Assembly: GCF_023715415.1 (NCBI RefSeq)
Contig: NZ_JAMBOB010000004.1
Span: 62,001-126,000 of the forward strand
Length of the DNA stretch: 64,000 bases
Direction: 5' to 3'
Origin: Neobacillus niacini
GTDB taxonomy: Bacteria > Bacillota > Bacilli > Bacillales > Cytobacillaceae
The notes beneath the pieces are model-generated. The model saw only the letters and a list, made by a program, of their open reading frames with translations, had not been told where the DNA came from and searched no databases. This document shows positions 44,296 through 56,622 of the stretch, one piece after another; positions within the stretch are counted from its first letter, which is position 1, and each line of letters begins with the position of its first letter. Position numbers and translations under genes: made by a program.

Positions 44296-45117
44296 TTATC
44301 CAATAATACCTTGATAAATTAATCGTATGCCAACCACGATTAAGATGGTTCTTAATAATAAAACAATTGTTTTGCTTTTTAGTTTGATGTTTAAATAGAC
44401 ACCAACCCTTGCACCAATCCATGCTCCTGGTACTAATGCCAACGCAAGCAGCCAGTCCACATTTCCAAGCGTGATATGGGTAATGGAACTAAGAATGGAT
44501 GTTGGTAAAATCATAAACATAGATGTAGCTGTTGCTACATGGGGTGGAAAGAAGAAAAGCAGAATCATGGTCGGAACCATTAAGGAGCCGCCGCCAACGC
44601 CTAGAATTCCTGATAAAAATCCAACAATAAATGCAATAAGTACTCCCATTACAGGGTTAAAGCCATACTCAAAGACTTTTCCTGAGTTATCCGTAAAACT
44701 CCTGAAAATTCCCTTATCCTTCTGGTAGGGAATCGGTTTTAGTTTATCTTTTAATAAGAGAATACACGAAACAAAAAGAATAAAAATGCCAAAAAATAAA
44801 TTGAAGGATTTTAAATTTAATATTTCAGTAACCCATGCTCCTAAAATACTCCCTGGTCCACTGCCAATCAGAAAAATTAACCCGCTTTTATAGTCTACTG
44901 TTTTATGCTTCATATACGCTAACGTAGACGAAAGCCCGGTGAAAATCATGGTGAAAAGCGAAGTACCCACAGCTGTTTGGGGAGAGATATAACCAAATGC
45001 AGATAGAGAGCCTAAAAAGAGTAAGGCTGGAACAATAACGATACCTCCACCTAATCCAATCAAGCTCCCTAAGGAACTACCTGCAATTCCTATCAGTATT
45101 AAAACAATCCATTCCAT
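44296..45117 (-). CDS. yunE: TauE/SafE-family anion transporter YunE
   Basis: A 273-residue membrane protein with eight hydrophobic helices arranged as two repeats: GSSLGSLIGLGGGIVIVPAL and GFLSGILGVGGGSLMVPTM hold the matching GxGGG motifs. The TauE/SafE family exports sulfite, sulfoacetate or similar organic anions. ATG follows GAGGAG. It lies 17 bp after yunF, making yunF-yunE-yunD-yunC a likely operon. Substrate unknown. Confidence 0.9.
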   Translation of the reverse strand: MEWIVLILIGIAGSSLGSLIGLGGGIVIVPALLFLGSLSAFGYISPQTAVGTSLFTMIFTGLSSTLAYMKHKTVDYKSGLIFLIGSGPGSILGAWVTEILNLKSFNLFFGIFILFVSCILLLKDKLKPIPYQKDKGIFRSFTDNSGKVFEYGFNPVMGVLIAFIVGFLSGILGVGGGSLMVPTMILLFFFPPHVATATSMFMILPTSILSSITHITLGNVDWLLALALVPGAWIGARVGVYLNIKLKSKTIVLLLRTILIVVGIRLIYQGIIG

Positions 45118-45134
45118 CTTCTTTCTCCTCTATT

Positions 45135-45986
45135 TTAAAATAAATCTAGTTGTCTAGGAGCAAGGTCCTCATATTTAATATCTAAAAGGCTCATCATTTC
45201 TTTCGCATTATCTGCCGCATCTCCGCCGGAATTGTTGTTAAATAGAACATAGACGTTTTGCGATTCCTTGGATAATCTCCGGATTATGTCTGCCCATTCT
45301 TGAAGTTCTCGTTGATTGTAGCGATAAAGATATCGAACCTCACGCCAATCCTCCGCATTACGTTTTTGTTTTTGCCATCCATGGACGTTACGACCGTGAA
45401 ACCGAATAAGAAGTTTTTCAGGATTGATAGCCTCTATTATCGCTGGTATGGACCCCGCACCTGATTGTGGTTCATCACAGATGCTATGTATCCACTTTTC
45501 CTCTTTCATAAAATCAAGGGTATGCTGGCGAAACCGAGGTGTAAACCAGGATTGGTGCCTGAACTCAAGCGCACAGGGGATCTCTCCCATTTGTGCTTTA
45601 CACCATCTTAAATATTCAACATTTTCCCGTTTACAATCAAACCAAGGCGGAAATTGAAAAAGCACCATGGCTAATTTATTTGCTTCTATGTATGGTTCTA
45701 GCGATTCTTTAAAGGCTTGAAACATATCTTGATTGGTCGCAAATGGGACATCACCGCGTTGATGACCTGTCATACCTTGGTAGGCTTTAACAATGAACTG
45801 AAATGATTGCTGTGTATCATTAACCCATTTTACTGCATTCCTTATGGGCTGGATGGCGTAAAAAGCAGTATCCACTTCTACTGTCGGAAAATGGCCAGCA
45901 TATTGTTTTAACTTATCTCGGGGCGGGGTTTGGTCTAGATATAAGCTATCATGATCGCCCCAACCTGTAACACCAATGTAAATCAA
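45135..45986 (-). CDS. yunF: DUF72 TIM-barrel protein YunF
   Basis: A 283-residue DUF72 protein. IGVTGWGDHDSLY opens the fold; VEVDTAFYAIQP, FQFIVKAYQGMTGH, LALEFRHQSW-like CALEFRHQSWF and LIRFHGRN follow as barrel strands; NNNSGGDAADNA is the C-terminal signature. TTG at 45986 follows GAGGTG at seven bases; an in-frame GTG lies inside that site. Function unknown, though the active-site pocket is well conserved. Upstream lies the 20-bp tandem repeat, so its promoter is displaced or inside it. Confidence 0.88.
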   Translation of the reverse strand: MIYIGVTGWGDHDSLYLDQTPPRDKLKQYAGHFPTVEVDTAFYAIQPIRNAVKWVNDTQQSFQFIVKAYQGMTGHQRGDVPFATNQDMFQAFKESLEPYIEANKLAMVLFQFPPWFDCKRENVEYLRWCKAQMGEIPCALEFRHQSWFTPRFRQHTLDFMKEEKWIHSICDEPQSGAGSIPAIIEAINPEKLLIRFHGRNVHGWQKQKRNAEDWREVRYLYRYNQRELQEWADIIRRLSKESQNVYVLFNNNSGGDAADNAKEMMSLLDIKYEDLAPRQLDLF

Positions 45987-46030
45987 CTTTATCACCTCGC
46001 ACCTTTATTATTAATATACCCCTAGATTCT

Positions 46031-46330
46031 ATTTTCCGCTATCCGCAAGTATTTTCTGCCATCCGCAAGTATTTTCTGCCATCCGCAAGTATTTTCTGCC
46101 ATCCGCAAGCATTTTCCGCCATCCGCAAGTATTTTCTGCCATCCGCAAGTATTTTCTGCCATCCGCAAGTATTTTCTGCCATCCGCAAGCATTTTCCGCC
46201 ATCCGCAAGTATTTTCTGCCATCCGCAAGTATTTTCCGCCATCCGCAAGTATTTTCCGCCATCCGCAAGTATTTTCCGCCATCCGCAAGTATTTTCCGCC
46301 ATCCGCAAGTATTTTCCCACATCCACAAGT
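46031..46330. repeat. Fifteen-unit 20-bp tandem repeat
   Basis: Fifteen head-to-tail copies of ATTTTCYGCCATCCGCAAGY, with only three variable positions in most units. Units 46051-46130 and 46131-46210 are identical 80-bp blocks (order T,T,T-with-C-end,C), so an 80-bp unit was duplicated after the 20-bp units diverged. The first and last units are degenerate, as expected of array edges. No spacer differs in length, so it is not CRISPR. It lies between the sufB terminator and yunF. Confidence 0.95.
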
Positions 46331-46345
46331 ATTTCTCGTAAACGC

Positions 46346-46375
46346 AAAAATCCGCCTGCCAATGTGGCAAGCGGA
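46346..46375 (-). terminator. Terminator of the suf operon
   Basis: TCCGC-T-TGCCA and TGGCA-G-GCGGA pair around CAT with one mismatch, followed on the minus strand by TTTTTGCG. It lies 12 bp after the sufB stop codon, next to the tandem repeat. Confidence 0.78.
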
Positions 46376-46386
46376 CAAGATAATTA

Positions 46387-47784
46387 TTAACCGATAGAAC
46401 CTTCCATCTCGAACTTGATGAGACGATTCATTTCAACGGCGTATTCCATTGGTAATTCTTTTGTAAATGGTTCAATGAAGCCCATTACAATCATTTCAGT
46501 CGCTTCTTGTTGTGAAATACCACGGCTCATTAAGTAGAAGAGCTGCTCTTCTGAAACTTTAGATACCTTAGCTTCATGCTCAAGTGAAATATTATCGTTT
46601 AAGATTTCATTGTATGGAATGGTATCAGAAGTTGACTGATTATCCATAATCAATGTATCACATTCGATATTCGCACGTGCACCATCGGCTTTACGTCCGA
46701 AGTGAACGACACCGCGATACGTTACTTTACCACCATGTTTCGAAATTGACTTTGAAACAATGGTAGAAGAAGTGTTTGGAGCTAAGTGAATCATCTTTGC
46801 TCCAGCATCCTGGTGCTGACCTTTACCAGCAATGGCAATGGATAATGTCATACCACGAGCACCTTCACCTTTAAGAATAACAGCAGGGTATTTCATCGTT
46901 AATTTAGAACCAATGTTACCATCAATCCATTCCATTGTCGCATTCGCTTCACAAACAGCACGCTTTGTAACAAGATTGAAGACATTGTTTGCCCAGTTTT
47001 GAATCGTTGTATAGCGGCAATATGCATCTTTTTTAATAACAATCTCAACAACCGCACTATGAAGAGAATTTGTTGTGTAAACAGGAGCTGTACAGCCTTC
47101 TACATAATGAACATGTGCGCCTTCATCCACAATGATTAAGGTACGCTCAAATTGTCCCATGTTTTCAGAGTTAATACGGAAATACGCCTGTAATGGAGTA
47201 TCTACTTTAACACCTGGCGGTACATAAATAAAAGATCCACCTGACCATACTGCAGAGTTAAGTGCTGCGAACTTGTTATCTGTCGGCGGAATCGTTTTTC
47301 CAAAATGCTCACGGAAGATATCTTCATTCTCTCTTAGTGCAGAATCAGTATCTTTAAAAACGATGCCCAAATCTTCAAGTTCTACCTTCATGTTATGGTA
47401 TACTACTTCAGATTCGTACTGAGCAGATACCCCTGCAAGATACTTTTGTTCAGCTTCAGGAATTCCAAGCTTATCAAATGTTGCTTTAATCTCTTCAGGA
47501 ACTTCATCCCAAGACTTTTCTGATTTCTCTGATGGTTTTACATAATAAGTGATTTCGTCAAAGTTTAAAGAGCCTAAATCTCCGCCCCATTGTGGCATCG
47601 GCATTTTGTAGAAATGCTCGAGTGATTTCAAACGGAAGTCTAGCATCCACTGTGGTTCGTTTTTTAACTTTGAAATTTCTTCTACAATTTCACTTGTTAA
47701 ACCACGCTTTGATCGAAATATAGAAACATCCTTATCGGCAAATCCATATTTATAATCCCCGATTTCTGGCATTTTTTTCGCCAT
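46387..47784 (-). CDS. sufB: Fe-S assembly protein SufB
   Basis: A 465-residue scaffold subunit of the SufBCD complex. The SufBD beta-helix core has [19 protein letters not shown] and [21 protein letters not shown], with the conserved Cys of the cluster site. [10 protein letters not shown] adds another cysteine. ATG at 47784 ([15 protein letters not shown]) has GGAGG nine bases ahead. Last gene of sufCDSUB, ending in a terminator. With SufC and SufD it forms new 4Fe-4S clusters using sulfur from SufS through SufU. Confidence 0.96.
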   Translation of the reverse strand: MAKKMPEIGDYKYGFADKDVSIFRSKRGLTSEIVEEISKLKNEPQWMLDFRLKSLEHFYKMPMPQWGGDLGSLNFDEITYYVKPSEKSEKSWDEVPEEIKATFDKLGIPEAEQKYLAGVSAQYESEVVYHNMKVELEDLGIVFKDTDSALRENEDIFREHFGKTIPPTDNKFAALNSAVWSGGSFIYVPPGVKVDTPLQAYFRINSENMGQFERTLIIVDEGAHVHYVEGCTAPVYTTNSLHSAVVEIVIKKDAYCRYTTIQNWANNVFNLVTKRAVCEANATMEWIDGNIGSKLTMKYPAVILKGEGARGMTLSIAIAGKGQHQDAGAKMIHLAPNTSSTIVSKSISKHGGKVTYRGVVHFGRKADGARANIECDTLIMDNQSTSDTIPYNEILNDNISLEHEAKVSKVSEEQLFYLMSRGISQQEATEMIVMGFIEPFTKELPMEYAVEMNRLIKFEMEGSIG

Positions 47785-47835
47785 CGACCTGTTCCTCCAT
47801 TTCATAAACAAAAAGGGAAAGATCCCTTATTGTTT

Positions 47836-50802
<2,967 letters not shown>

Positions 50803-50825
50803 GATTATCCTCCTAACGCAAACTC

Positions 50826-51611
50826 TTACGCTTCTTGCCCAACTGTTTCATCTTCGATTCCGAGCTCTTGCTTGATCCAGTCATATCCTTCTGCTTCTAA
50901 GCGTTGTGCTAGTTCTGGTCCGCCTGATTTCACAATGCGTCCCTGCATCATAACGTGCACATAGTCAGGAGTGATATAATTTAAAAGTCGTTGATAGTGA
51001 GTAATAACTAAACAGCCAAATTCTTCTCCACGCATTTGATTGATTCCTTTTGAGACAACCTTAAGCGCATCAATATCTAATCCTGAGTCAATCTCGTCTA
51101 AAATGGCGATTTTCGGTTCAAGCATCATTAATTGGAGAATTTCATTACGCTTCTTCTCTCCACCTGAGAATCCTTCATTTAAATAACGTTGTGCCATATC
51201 AAGATCCATTTCAAGGAATTCCATCTGCTTATCCATTTTGCGAATAAATTTCATTAGTGAAATTTCATTACCTTCACCAAGACGGCTGTTAAGGGCAGAA
51301 CGCAAGAAATCTGCATTTGTAACCCCGTTAATTTCACTTGGGTATTGCATCGCTAAAAATAGGCCCGCGCGAGCTCGCTCGTCTACTTCCATTTCAAGGA
51401 CGTTTTGATCGTCTAGAGTAATATTTCCGCTCGTTACTTCATATTTTGGATGTCCCATAATAGCAGAAGATAAAGTAGATTTACCAGTACCATTTGGTCC
51501 CATGATTGCGTGGATTTCTCCACCTTTTATTTCAAGGTTTACACCTTTTAAAATTTCTTTTCCATCAATTTCTACATGTAAATCTTTGATCGTTAATGTT
51601 GATCCAGCCAT
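50826..51611 (-). CDS. sufC: SufC ATPase
   Basis: A 261-residue ABC-type ATPase of the SufBCD complex. GPNGTGKSTLSS is Walker A (near residue 40), FSGGEKKRNEIL the ABC signature, and KIAILDEIDSGLD Walker B. ITHYQRLL supplies the switch His. ATG follows GGAGG. First gene of sufCDSUB, with a 420-bp leader region upstream holding a Fur-like site. Confidence 0.97.
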   Translation of the reverse strand: MAGSTLTIKDLHVEIDGKEILKGVNLEIKGGEIHAIMGPNGTGKSTLSSAIMGHPKYEVTSGNITLDDQNVLEMEVDERARAGLFLAMQYPSEINGVTNADFLRSALNSRLGEGNEISLMKFIRKMDKQMEFLEMDLDMAQRYLNEGFSGGEKKRNEILQLMMLEPKIAILDEIDSGLDIDALKVVSKGINQMRGEEFGCLVITHYQRLLNYITPDYVHVMMQGRIVKSGGPELAQRLEAEGYDWIKQELGIEDETVGQEA

Positions 51612-51790
51612 ATATATACCTCCGCAAAGATAATTTTGTATCTTGTAGCCTCTAACGCCGGCCCCAAAATTCTATTCTCACTTTATTCTCATTACAATCT
51701 TATAACAAATCGTATGTGTTAGCAACTTATAAACAGTATTAACAATTATGAAAAGTTAAGAAAGTTTATTTTCACTAAACACAAACCAAT

Positions 51791-51805
51791 TGAGAATGAT
51801 TATGT
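51791..51805. promoter_or_regulatory. Fur-box-like 7-1-7 site
   Basis: TGAGAAT-G-ATTATGT matches 11 of 14 positions of the Bacillus Fur half-site pair TGATAAT-N-ATTATCA. It lies about 180 bp upstream of sufC and 90 bp upstream of the candidate promoter. B. subtilis suf is not a classical Fur operon, so this is only a candidate. Confidence 0.35.
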
Positions 51806-51973
51806 TGAAAAGATGTATTTGTACTATAATAAATTCAGAATTTTACAACATGTGACCGCTTTATGTATTCACATACGAATAAAATCATAACGTACTTATA
51901 TCTATTTTGCCAAGAGTTCCTCATTATTATTTCTTACCTATTTTTACCTATCCTACCCGTATTCATGTATCTA

Positions 51974-52008
51974 TAAAAAGAAAAACCAGTGAATCATCAT
52001 CACTGGCT
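51974..52008 (-). terminator. Terminator of the metNIQ operon
   Basis: CCAGTGA and TCACTGG pair around TGATGAT, followed on the minus strand by TTTTTCTTTTT. Confidence 0.82.
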
Positions 52009-52033
52009 CCCTGTTTTCTTCCTATTAATTAGG

Positions 52034-52870
52034 TTATTCTCCTGGTATTACAGCACCTTGGTACTTTTCTTGTAGGAATTTATTAATTTCCTCTGATTGT
52101 AAAACCTCTACAAGTGTTTTAATTTCTTCGCGGTCTTTGTCCTCAGCGCGAACAACAACAAGGTTTGCTGGTACTACGTCATCGCCTTCAAATGCAATTC
52201 CGTACTTTCCAATGTCAATTCCGCCTTCTAATGCGTAGTTCGTATTAATAACGACTGCATCACCTTCACCGCTTTCGAAAGAAGAAGCTAATAGTTTTGC
52301 TTCGATTAGCGTTGAGAAATCAAGTTCCTTTGGATTTTCGACAATATCCTCTACTCTTGCATTCGCTCCAACGCCTTCTTTAAGCTTAATTAATCCTTCT
52401 TTTTCAAAAATAGGCAAAATACGTCCATGGTCACTTAGTGAATCACTCATAATAATTTTCGCACCTTTTGGAAGGTCATTTAAGCTTTTGTATTCTTTAG
52501 AATAAATACCGATTGGTTCCTTATGAACTCCACCAACACTTACAAAATCAAAATCCTTATTTTCATCCATTTGCAGTTCTAAATACCCTGGTGTTTGAAA
52601 ATAGTTTGCATCGAGTTCTTTATCCCTTAACGCTACGTTTGGCAGGATATAATCTTGAAAAACTTGGATTTCTAGATCAATTCCTTTTTCCTTTAATAAA
52701 GGTTTTGCAGCCTCTAACACTTCTGCATGCGGTACAGCAGATGCTCCCACAACTAACGTTTTGTTTCCTTTTTCTCCTGCGTTATCTGCAGTATCGTTTT
52801 TAGCGCCGCCACAAGCTGCAAGGGCAAGTGCTACTAACGCAATGATAATTAAACCAAATGCTTTTTTCAT
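52034..52870 (-). CDS. metQ: Methionine ABC transporter substrate-binding lipoprotein
   Basis: A 278-residue lipoprotein of the NlpA/MetQ family with lipobox LAAC (Cys20). The mature part has VVGASAVPHAEVLE, VFQDYILPNVAL, ANYFQTPGYL and VVINTNYALEGG, the ligand-binding segments for D/L-methionine. ATG at 52870 lies seven bases after GAGGAG; another ATG just before it is possible. Third gene after metN and metI, behind a SAM-I riboswitch. Confidence 0.94.
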   Translation of the reverse strand: MKKAFGLIIIALVALALAACGGAKNDTADNAGEKGNKTLVVGASAVPHAEVLEAAKPLLKEKGIDLEIQVFQDYILPNVALRDKELDANYFQTPGYLELQMDENKDFDFVSVGGVHKEPIGIYSKEYKSLNDLPKGAKIIMSDSLSDHGRILPIFEKEGLIKLKEGVGANARVEDIVENPKELDFSTLIEAKLLASSFESGEGDAVVINTNYALEGGIDIGKYGIAFEGDDVVPANLVVVRAEDKDREEIKTLVEVLQSEEINKFLQEKYQGAVIPGE

Positions 52871-52886
52871 CATCTAACTCCTCCTG

Positions 52887-53552
52887 TTATCGTTTATCTG
52901 TTTTTTTTGTAAAATAATCTCCAATAAATTGGATGATAAATACCAAAATTAAAATGGCAATCGTTGCAACTAACGTTACAATTGGTCTATTGCGCTGAAA
53001 GCCTTCAAGATAGGCAAAATGCCCAAGTCCCCCTGCGCCAATTACCCCGGCCATTGCTGTAAAGCCTACTAGTGAAATAGCTGTAACCGTAAGCCCTGAA
53101 ATTAATGCTGGCAAAGATTCCGGTATTAATACTTTAAAAATAATATGTCCATGTGTTGCTCCCATTGATTGTGATGCTTCAATAACACCTTTATCGATTT
53201 CCCTAAGAGCAATCTCCACCATTCTTGCGTAAAAGGGAGCTGCGCCAATAATTAAGGCAGGCAGAGCTGCATTTGCACCAAGCATGGTTCCAACCAATAA
53301 TTTAGTAAAAGGAATTAATAGTACAATTAAGATAATAAAGGGTATGGACCTGAAAACATTAACAAATCCAGCAATAATAACATTTACACTTCTATTTTCC
53401 CACATATTACCTTTACCCGTTAGAAATAACAGCAGACCAAGCACGAGTCCCAAAATAAATGTAGTAAGGACGGAAACGGAAGTCATATAAAGAGTTTCAC
53501 GTGTAGCTTCTAATAATTGAATCCACTTTACCATCTCCAGAAAGTTATCCAT
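52887..53552 (-). CDS. metI: Methionine ABC transporter permease
   Basis: A 221-residue MetI/MetP permease with five membrane helices. VNVFRSIPFIILIVLLIP and IEASQSMGATHGHIIFKVLIPESLP are the inner-membrane signature and EAA loop that contacts MetN. ATG at 53552 follows GGAGGTG and overlaps the metN end by 8 bp. Part of the D/L-methionine importer. Confidence 0.95.
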   Translation of the reverse strand: MDNFLEMVKWIQLLEATRETLYMTSVSVLTTFILGLVLGLLLFLTGKGNMWENRSVNVIIAGFVNVFRSIPFIILIVLLIPFTKLLVGTMLGANAALPALIIGAAPFYARMVEIALREIDKGVIEASQSMGATHGHIIFKVLIPESLPALISGLTVTAISLVGFTAMAGVIGAGGLGHFAYLEGFQRNRPIVTLVATIAILILVFIIQFIGDYFTKKTDKR

Positions 53553-54570
53553 TACTAAGCACCTCCACACCGACTTGCTGGGAGCGAATGTAGTCTACTG
53601 CCTTATGAACTTCTTCTTCGTTGCCATCAAGGTGAATAAAGAGAGTACCATAGGAACCACTTTGCGTTTGCGAAATTTTCCCCTGCAAAATGTTGACTGT
53701 TACATTATTTTGACGGATTAAGTTAGTGATTAATGGCTGCTCGACTGAATCGCCGATAAAGGACAATTGAACGACTAGACCTGATGGATAGCGTTCTAGC
53801 AAATGTTCTGCCGTTTCCTTTGTTTCCTCAGGCTCAGTAACCTGTTGAACGAAACGTTTCGTAATTGGCTGCTGTGGATTTTTAAACACTTCTAACACCT
53901 GTCCAAGCTCTACGATTCTACCACTTTCCATAACAGCGACTCGATGACAGATTTTACGAATAACATGCATTTCATGTGTAATTAATACAATGGTTAATCC
54001 CAGCCTTTTATTGATATCGACTAACAAATCCAAGATGGAATCTGTAGTCTGCGGGTCTAACGCTGACGTTGCTTCATCACAAAGCAGTACTTTGGGATTA
54101 TTAGCGAGTGCCCGTGCAATTCCTACACGTTGTTTCTGACCTCCACTAAGCTGTGAAGGATAAGCATTTTCTCTTCCTTCAAGACCAACTAGTTTGATTA
54201 GTTCATTTACCCGCTTTTTCCTTTCTGGTCCATTAACCCCAGCAATTTCTAAAGGAAATGCGATATTCTCACTAACTGTCCTTGACCAAAGCAGATTAAA
54301 ATGCTGAAAGATCATACTAATTTCCTGGCGTGCCTTTCTGAGCTCACTGCCTCTAATCTTTGATATAACCCTTTTAGCTACTGTCACAGACCCTGAGGTT
54401 GGAAGCTCTAGTCCATTAAGCATTCGTATTAAGGTACTTTTACCGGCACCGCTATATCCGATTACACCAAAAATTTCTCCTTCTTGTATATCTAAATTCA
54501 CATCGTCGACTGCTTTAAGCTGTCCTTGTTTAGAAGGGAAGACTTTTTGGACATCTTTTATCGAAATCAT
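53545..54570 (-). CDS. metN: Methionine ABC transporter ATPase
   Basis: A 341-residue ATPase. GYSGAGKSTLIR is Walker A, LSGGQKQRVGIARAL the ABC signature, and VLLCDEATSALDP Walker B. The C-terminal NIL domain (GLVVQLSFIGDSVEQPLI) binds methionine and shuts transport when the cell is replete. ATG at 54570 (MISIKDVQKVF) follows AGGTG and gives the B. subtilis MetN length. SAM-I riboswitch upstream. Confidence 0.96.
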   Translation of the reverse strand: MISIKDVQKVFPSKQGQLKAVDDVNLDIQEGEIFGVIGYSGAGKSTLIRMLNGLELPTSGSVTVAKRVISKIRGSELRKARQEISMIFQHFNLLWSRTVSENIAFPLEIAGVNGPERKKRVNELIKLVGLEGRENAYPSQLSGGQKQRVGIARALANNPKVLLCDEATSALDPQTTDSILDLLVDINKRLGLTIVLITHEMHVIRKICHRVAVMESGRIVELGQVLEVFKNPQQPITKRFVQQVTEPEETKETAEHLLERYPSGLVVQLSFIGDSVEQPLITNLIRQNNVTVNILQGKISQTQSGSYGTLFIHLDGNEEEVHKAVDYIRSQQVGVEVLSNG

Positions 54571-54679
54571 TCCATCACCTACTTTTATCCAATTAAAAAT
54601 GAATTGCAAAAATTCCAACTAGATTGTACCGCTCAAATATAGGGTTTGACTGTTTTCAGAAAAACATTCTTATATTAGA

Positions 54680-54846
54680 AAATTAAAAAGCCTTTCTGCA
54701 TAAGGCAGAAAGGCATCATAAATAAAAACCTTTCTCCCATCTTCCAAAGCACTCGCTTTGTGTGAATTGGCACCATTTCAATAAAATATTGACGGTTGCC
54801 GGGCTTCATCGGGCACATCCCTCCACCTCTCTTGATAAGAGCTATA
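54680..54846 (-). ncRNA. SAM-I riboswitch (S-box) controlling metNIQ
   Basis: On the minus strand: CTTATCAAGAGAGGTGGAGG (P1/P2), GATGTGCCCGATGAAGCCCG and GGCAACC (core), then P3 and P4, a closing region AGATGGGAGAAAGG, and the terminator GCCTTTCTGC/GCAGAAAGGC with TTTTTAATTTT (54681-54714). When SAM is plentiful the leader should terminate and reduce methionine uptake. Confidence 0.93.
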
Positions 54847-54974
54847 GCATTCTATATTTAATTAACACGTTCACGGATTAAAGCAATCATTTTGGTACGA
54901 AAGTAATCTTATCATGGAAAAAAAGTAGTGTCAAACAAATTTTCTTCATATTTCGAATAAACTTTTTATCTTAC

Positions 54975-56291
54975 TTATGCTTTTGCTTTTAAGGAAGAAA
55001 CACCAGTAGCAGCCTCTATCGCTGACTCTAAATCTTCGATTAGGTCCTCCACATTCTCAATGCCAATGGAAAGTCGAATTAAATCCTCAGAAACACCTGC
55101 AGCCTTTAGACCTTCTGCATCAAGCTGCTGGTGAGTAGTGCTGGCAGGATGGATAATTAAGCTTTTTGCATCCCCAACATTCGCTACATGGGCGAAAAGT
55201 GTAATCGAATCAATTAATTTTGCTCCTGCATCTCTTCCACCTTTTATACCAAAAACAATCATAGATCCTGCACCCTTAGGTAAATACTTACTTGCCAATT
55301 CATAATCAGGATGTGAAGTGTGGCCAGGATAAGATACCCACTCTACTGCAGGATGCTTTAATAAATAATCCACTACTTCCTTGGTATTAGCAACATGTTC
55401 CTTCATTCTGACATGCAGGGTTTCAAGACCAAGAGTGAATTGAAACGCATTTTGCGGACTTAAAGAAGGCCCTAAGTCACGTAATAATTGCACACGAGCT
55501 TTGATAATATAAGCGACAGCACCTAATGCTTCTGCGTAAACGAGGTCATGATAACTAGGATCTGGAGTTGTAAAACCTGGGAATTTAGGTGAATTCCAGT
55601 CGAATTTTCCACCGTCTACAATAACCCCTCCAGTTGATGTCCCATTCCCTAAAAGCCATTTCGTTGCTGAATGGATAACAATATCTGCCCCATATTCTAT
55701 TGGTCTGCATAGATAAGGTGTGGCAAAGGTATTATCAATTATTAATGGAACTCCTGCTTCATGTGCAATTTCTGCTACTTTTTCAATATCAAGAACTCTT
55801 AATGATGGATTACCAATCGTTTCAGCAAATACAGCTTTTGTTTTTTCATTGATTGCTGAGCGGAAATTTTCTGGATCTTCGGGATCAACAAATTTAACCT
55901 TGATTCCATATTTCGGAAGTGTAACGGCAAATAAATTGTACGTTCCACCATATAAAGTAGAAGCTGAAACAATTTCATCACCAGCTTCAGCAATATTTAA
56001 GATTGCCAGGGTAATCGCAGCCATTCCACTTGCAACTGCAAGAGCCCCTACTCCCCCCTCTAACAATGCAACTCTTTCTTCGAAAACAGTAGTTGTTGGA
56101 TTATGGATTCGAGTATATATGTATCCAGACTCTTTCAACGCAAAAAGATTGGCTGCATGTTCGGTATTTTTAAATTGGTAGGCATTATTTTGGTAAATCG
56201 GTACGGCTCGTGCTCCTGTTACTGGGTCTGGTGCCAATCCACCGTGAACACTCAACGTTTCAAAACGATAATTTTTTTGATTTTCCCCCAT
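54975..56291 (-). CDS. metY: O-acetylhomoserine sulfhydrylase (homocysteine synthase)
   Basis: A 438-residue Cys/Met-metabolism PLP enzyme. [17 protein letters not shown] and [10 protein letters not shown] bind cofactor; [12 protein letters not shown] and [19 protein letters not shown] hold the PLP Asp and lysine. Length near 430 and the GNGTSTGG loop favour O-acetylhomoserine sulfhydrylase over cystathionine gamma-synthase, making homocysteine directly from sulfide. ATG at 56291 follows GGAGTG; an in-frame GTG three codons upstream is possible. SAM-I riboswitch upstream. Confidence 0.92.
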   Translation of the reverse strand: MGENQKNYRFETLSVHGGLAPDPVTGARAVPIYQNNAYQFKNTEHAANLFALKESGYIYTRIHNPTTTVFEERVALLEGGVGALAVASGMAAITLAILNIAEAGDEIVSASTLYGGTYNLFAVTLPKYGIKVKFVDPEDPENFRSAINEKTKAVFAETIGNPSLRVLDIEKVAEIAHEAGVPLIIDNTFATPYLCRPIEYGADIVIHSATKWLLGNGTSTGGVIVDGGKFDWNSPKFPGFTTPDPSYHDLVYAEALGAVAYIIKARVQLLRDLGPSLSPQNAFQFTLGLETLHVRMKEHVANTKEVVDYLLKHPAVEWVSYPGHTSHPDYELASKYLPKGAGSMIVFGIKGGRDAGAKLIDSITLFAHVANVGDAKSLIIHPASTTHQQLDAEGLKAAGVSEDLIRLSIGIENVEDLIEDLESAIEAATGVSSLKAKA

Positions 56292-56322
56292 ACTAAACAC
56301 TCCTCCATTTTTTTGATAATAT

Positions 56323-56470
56323 AAAAACAGAAGACCCCCTCTTTAAGAAGAGGGGGTCTCTCTTCTTATCTGCCAGAGTAGTAACTCTGCTGGAATTAGC
56401 ACCGTGTGTGTTGTCAAACCGGTTGCTGGGCATCGCAGGGCCAGTCCCTCCGCCTCTCTGGATAAGAATT
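56323..56470 (-). ncRNA. SAM-I riboswitch (S-box) controlling metY
   Basis: On the minus strand: TTCTTATCCAGAGAGGCGGAG, GGACTGGCCCTGCGATGCCC and AGCAACC form the S-box core; GGTGCTAATTCCAGC and the P4 hairpin follow. The terminator is GACCCCCTCTT/AAGAGGGGGTC with TTCTGTTTTT (56323-56358). Independent copy from the metN leader. Confidence 0.94.
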
Positions 56471-56506
56471 TATTGAATTGTTTAATAAATTGAATATTTT
56501 AAAAGA

Positions 56507-56535
56507 ATGATACACTAAATCATGAAAATCTTCAA
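56507..56535 (-). promoter_or_regulatory. SigA-type promoter of the metY leader
   Basis: TTGAAG, a 17-bp spacer and TATCAT on the minus strand lie about 37 bp before the riboswitch core. Confidence 0.6.
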
Positions 56536-56580
56536 TAGCTTTAGAAAGTATTTTAGTAAACTACCTTTCTAGTTTAGCGA

Positions 56581-56614
56581 AAAAAACGAGGGTGAATAAG
56601 TCCACCCTCGTTTT
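56581..56614 (-). terminator. Terminator of the large S8 protease gene
   Basis: AACGAGGGTG and CACCCTCGTT form a perfect 10-bp stem; TTTTTCGC follows on the minus strand. Confidence 0.85.
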
Positions 56615-56622
56615 CCGCTGAA

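Larger units (their letters stand above)
51612..52033 (-). promoter_or_regulatory. suf operon upstream region
   Basis: About 360 bp of AT-rich DNA between the metQ terminator and sufC, with no convincing ORF. On the minus strand TTGCTA, 17 bp and TAAGAT could be a promoter near 51700. TGAGAATA occurs twice as a direct repeat just downstream of it (about 51673-51692). A Fur-like site lies at 51791-51805. Confidence 0.42.

Noticed and set aside
46031..46330. CRISPR array
   Set aside because: Units are contiguous with no variable spacers and no cas genes are present.
46022..46378. Three overlapping minus-strand ORFs of 107-118 codons with a 20-residue repeated peptide
   Set aside because: They are the same 20-bp tandem repeat read in three frames; no ribosome site, and the array lies beside the suf terminator.
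55720..56181. 153-codon plus-strand ORF
   Set aside because: Antisense shadow of metY, with no ribosome site and unnatural composition.
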